25,018 nucleotides of DNA, from assembly GCA_036164085.1 (NCBI GenBank), contig JAYZJV010000016.1, positions 1 through 25,018 on the forward strand. The letters run 5' to 3'. Source of the stretch: TMED-70 sp036164085. Lineage in GTDB: Bacteria > Chloroflexota > Dehalococcoidia > Lucifugimonadales > Lucifugimonadaceae. A model generated the notes under the pieces. The model had not been told where the DNA came from. It searched no databases and saw only the letters and a program-made list of their open reading frames with translations. The position numbers and the translations under genes are program-made. Of the stretch, positions 23,340 to 25,018 are shown one piece after another. Each line of letters opens with the position of its first letter. Positions within the stretch are counted from its first letter, which is position 1.

Positions 23340-23990
23340 TTAAATTTTAGAAATTTCAAATATTAATTTTCTTTCATTAATATCTTTTTTTATTTTTTTT
23401 GCACTTATTTTATAAAAATATAACTCTTTGAAAAATCCAACGAATTTATCTAAAAAATTATTTTTATTTTGATAAATAGGAAAACTAGAATTCATAATTC
23501 TTAATATTGAGAAATTATAAGGTTTATTGCTTATTAATTCGTTTAACTTTGATGAATAACTATCAATATAAATCCCTTTTATATTTTCTTTTAGCCAATC
23601 TTTTGCATTTGGTTTTTTTTCAATATTAAAAGAGTTTTCTAACTCTATTCCAGATCCTACATAATGCTCGAATGATAATTTTTCTAAAATATCGCAAATT
23701 GATTTGTTTAAATCTTCAGAAGTATCGATCCATCGATCTTCTCTTGGAATAGACCAGCTAATTGGTTTAGAATTGAGGCTTATTGTATCTTTAGCAACTA
23801 TTAGGCTTCCATTTTGAATTTCATTATTTGTTTGAATACCAAAATCTATAGAAATTATATTATTTGGCTTATATTCATCTATTATTTTTTCTAAATCAGA
23901 AAAGTCATCATTTTTTTTTACAAAATAAAAAGTTAAATCTTTGCTATGAAAATTATCTTTTAAATGTTTGTTGATTACTAATAATTTCAT
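23340..23990 (-). CDS. HpnG-like phosphorylase-fold protein, diverged
   Basis: 216 residues. The segment NNIISIDFGIQTNNEIQNGSLIVAKDT matches the beta-strand and GDLV motif order of hopanoid-associated phosphorylase HpnG and nucleoside phosphorylases. GIYIDSYSSKLNELI sits where these enzymes have DMES; the Glu is replaced here, and the following Ser-Asp appears as MNSS. It may thus be a structural relative with lost or altered catalysis. It sits between the polyprenyl synthase (1-bp overlap) and the HpnC-like gene, as HpnG does in hopanoid clusters. HpnG cleaves adenine from adenosylhopane. Assignment is by motif and position and is tentative. Confidence 0.55.
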   Translation of the reverse strand: MKLLVINKHLKDNFHSKDLTFYFVKKNDDFSDLEKIIDEYKPNNIISIDFGIQTNNEIQNGSLIVAKDTISLNSKPISWSIPREDRWIDTSEDLNKSICDILEKLSFEHYVGSGIELENSFNIEKKPNAKDWLKENIKGIYIDSYSSKLNELISNKPYNFSILRIMNSSFPIYQNKNNFLDKFVGFFKELYFYKISAKKIKKDINERKLIFEISKI

Positions 23991-25009
23991 TATTTTGTTC
24001 TGAGCATTAGAAATGAATTTATTTCTAAAAGCATTTTCTTGTATTTGGCTTTAATCTCTAATTCGTCAATTAATGATATTAAGATATTATATTTTTCGTT
24101 TAAAATAGAGTTGCAGTATGTTTCTATTTTATATTTATTCATTAATTCTAAGATTACATCTTTATCTTTTCCATTAATATTTTTGCTAAAGATTTCATAT
24201 GTTTTCTTTTTGTCTGATTGATCACTAACCTGAATCAGTTTTAGAATCGGGAATGATTTTTTTTTCTTTATTATGTCACTGCCTATTGGTTTCCCAAATT
24301 CTTGGTTCCCCCAAATCCCTAATACATCATCTTTGATTTGGAACATATGGCCAAAATTTCTTCCTATTTCAGAAAATATTTTAGTTGTTTTATTATTAGG
24401 AGATTCTAACATTGCTCCTAATATTACAGATGTTTTAATAAGTGCTCCTGTTTTTTTATCTATCATGTCTAAATAGTCATCTAATTTTATTTCTTTTTTT
24501 GTTTCAAAATTAATATCTAAATATTGCCCTTCAATAACCGCAATGCATGTTTTATTTATTAATTCTCTTAGATGAATAAGCTTACTTTTATCAGGTATTT
24601 TTAGACTGTCTAAAGCCTTACTAGCTAAAGCATGCATAGCACTTCCAGAAATAATTCCAATACCTTCACCCCAAATTTTCCAAACAGTCTTGCGATTCCT
24701 TCTCATTTCATCTTTATCTTCAATGTCGTCATGAATTAATGAAAAATTATGAAATAATTCGATAGACATTGCTAAAGGTAATATATCCTTTTCATTGCCA
24801 CCTAATGATTCATTGATAAGCATCATAACTGAAGGGCGAAAGGACTTCCCTGTTACATTATCAGGATTCCCTTTTTCATTAATCCATCCTAAGAAATACT
24901 TATGGGTAATATATAAAGGGTCATTGAGTGTTTTATAAAAATCTTTTGTAAATTTATTTAGTGAAGATTGATATTTATTAAATAATAATGGAAGTTGAAC
25001 TTTATTCAT
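23990..25009 (-). CDS. Polyprenyl diphosphate synthase (FPP/GGPP type)
   Basis: 339 residues. The first aspartate motif DDIED is at 94-98, preceded by LIH, and the second begins DD at 227-228 in QIKDDVLGIWG. The nearby GKPIGSDI and KTGALI stretches are typical of short-chain trans-prenyl synthases. It condenses isopentenyl diphosphate onto an allylic primer to make farnesyl or geranylgeranyl diphosphate. The first motif has no two-residue insertion, which is unlike classical bacterial FPP synthase. Phe89 lies five residues before it, so chain length cannot be decided by eye. It is the first gene of the hpn-like operon and begins nine bases inside the window edge. Confidence 0.88.
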   Translation of the reverse strand: MNKVQLPLLFNKYQSSLNKFTKDFYKTLNDPLYITHKYFLGWINEKGNPDNVTGKSFRPSVMMLINESLGGNEKDILPLAMSIELFHNFSLIHDDIEDKDEMRRNRKTVWKIWGEGIGIISGSAMHALASKALDSLKIPDKSKLIHLRELINKTCIAVIEGQYLDINFETKKEIKLDDYLDMIDKKTGALIKTSVILGAMLESPNNKTTKIFSEIGRNFGHMFQIKDDVLGIWGNQEFGKPIGSDIIKKKKSFPILKLIQVSDQSDKKKTYEIFSKNINGKDKDVILELMNKYKIETYCNSILNEKYNILISLIDELEIKAKYKKMLLEINSFLMLRTK

Positions 25010-25018
25010 TTATATAAA

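Noticed and set aside
1..25018. CRISPR arrays, insertion sequences, tRNA or rRNA genes
   Set aside because: No regularly spaced repeats, transposase frames with inverted repeats, or tRNA/rRNA-like sequences were seen on reading.

Overview
The window is A+T-rich, gene-dense bacterial DNA. TTG starts, ATGA stop/start overlaps and gaps of a few bases are common. Three features suggest a marine planktonic bacterium: an alternative complex III whose ActB is split in two, a nickel superoxide dismutase with its own peptidase, and a sodium-pump decarboxylase module. A SAR202-like Chloroflexota is my best guess. That is inference from gene content and style; no rRNA or other marker is present.

Region 1 (1-11173, minus strand) is one respiratory operon. 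In transcription order it encodes a small two-helix protein, ActA (pentaheme cytochrome c), ActB1 (molybdopterin-oxidoreductase-like), ActB2 (four Fe-S clusters), ActC and ActF (NrfD-like quinol-side membrane proteins), ActD (DUF3341), ActE (monoheme lipoprotein cytochrome), CcmH, CcmF, a 30-residue membrane peptide and a secreted membrane-anchored protein cut by the window edge. Together these form a quinol:electron-acceptor oxidoreductase plus part of the cytochrome c maturation machinery that attaches its hemes. actA has no usable ATG and appears to start at ATT.

Region 2 (11174-13760) holds a divergent control region with an imperfect direct repeat, then the alpha and beta subunits of a thiamine-diphosphate 2-oxoacid (pyruvate-type) dehydrogenase E1. 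A convergent DUF971 gene overlaps the end of the beta gene.

Region 3 (13862-20236, plus strand) is the most unusual part. It is an eight-gene operon: a Gfo/Idh/MocA-fold protein lacking the usual catalytic signatures, pxpA, pxpB, pxpC (5-oxoprolinase/KipI-KipA family), a gamma subunit, a biotin carrier and the sodium-translocating beta subunit of a membrane decarboxylase, and a TauE/SafE-type permease. A hairpin terminator follows. No classical carboxyltransferase alpha subunit and no biotin carboxylase are present. PxpB and PxpC are homologous to the carboxyltransferase domain of urea carboxylase, so I propose that they supply the missing carboxyltransferase. That would make the operon a sodium-coupled, biotin-dependent system acting on a lactam or other small substrate.

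Region 4 (20229-25009) contains a nickel superoxide dismutase and its divergent maturation peptidase. It also contains a minus-strand squalene-type isoprenoid operon: polyprenyl diphosphate synthase, an HpnG-like degenerate phosphorylase, an HpnC-like synthase and an HpnE-like dehydroxylase. HpnD is not in the window. This end is visibly richer in A+T than the respiratory operon.
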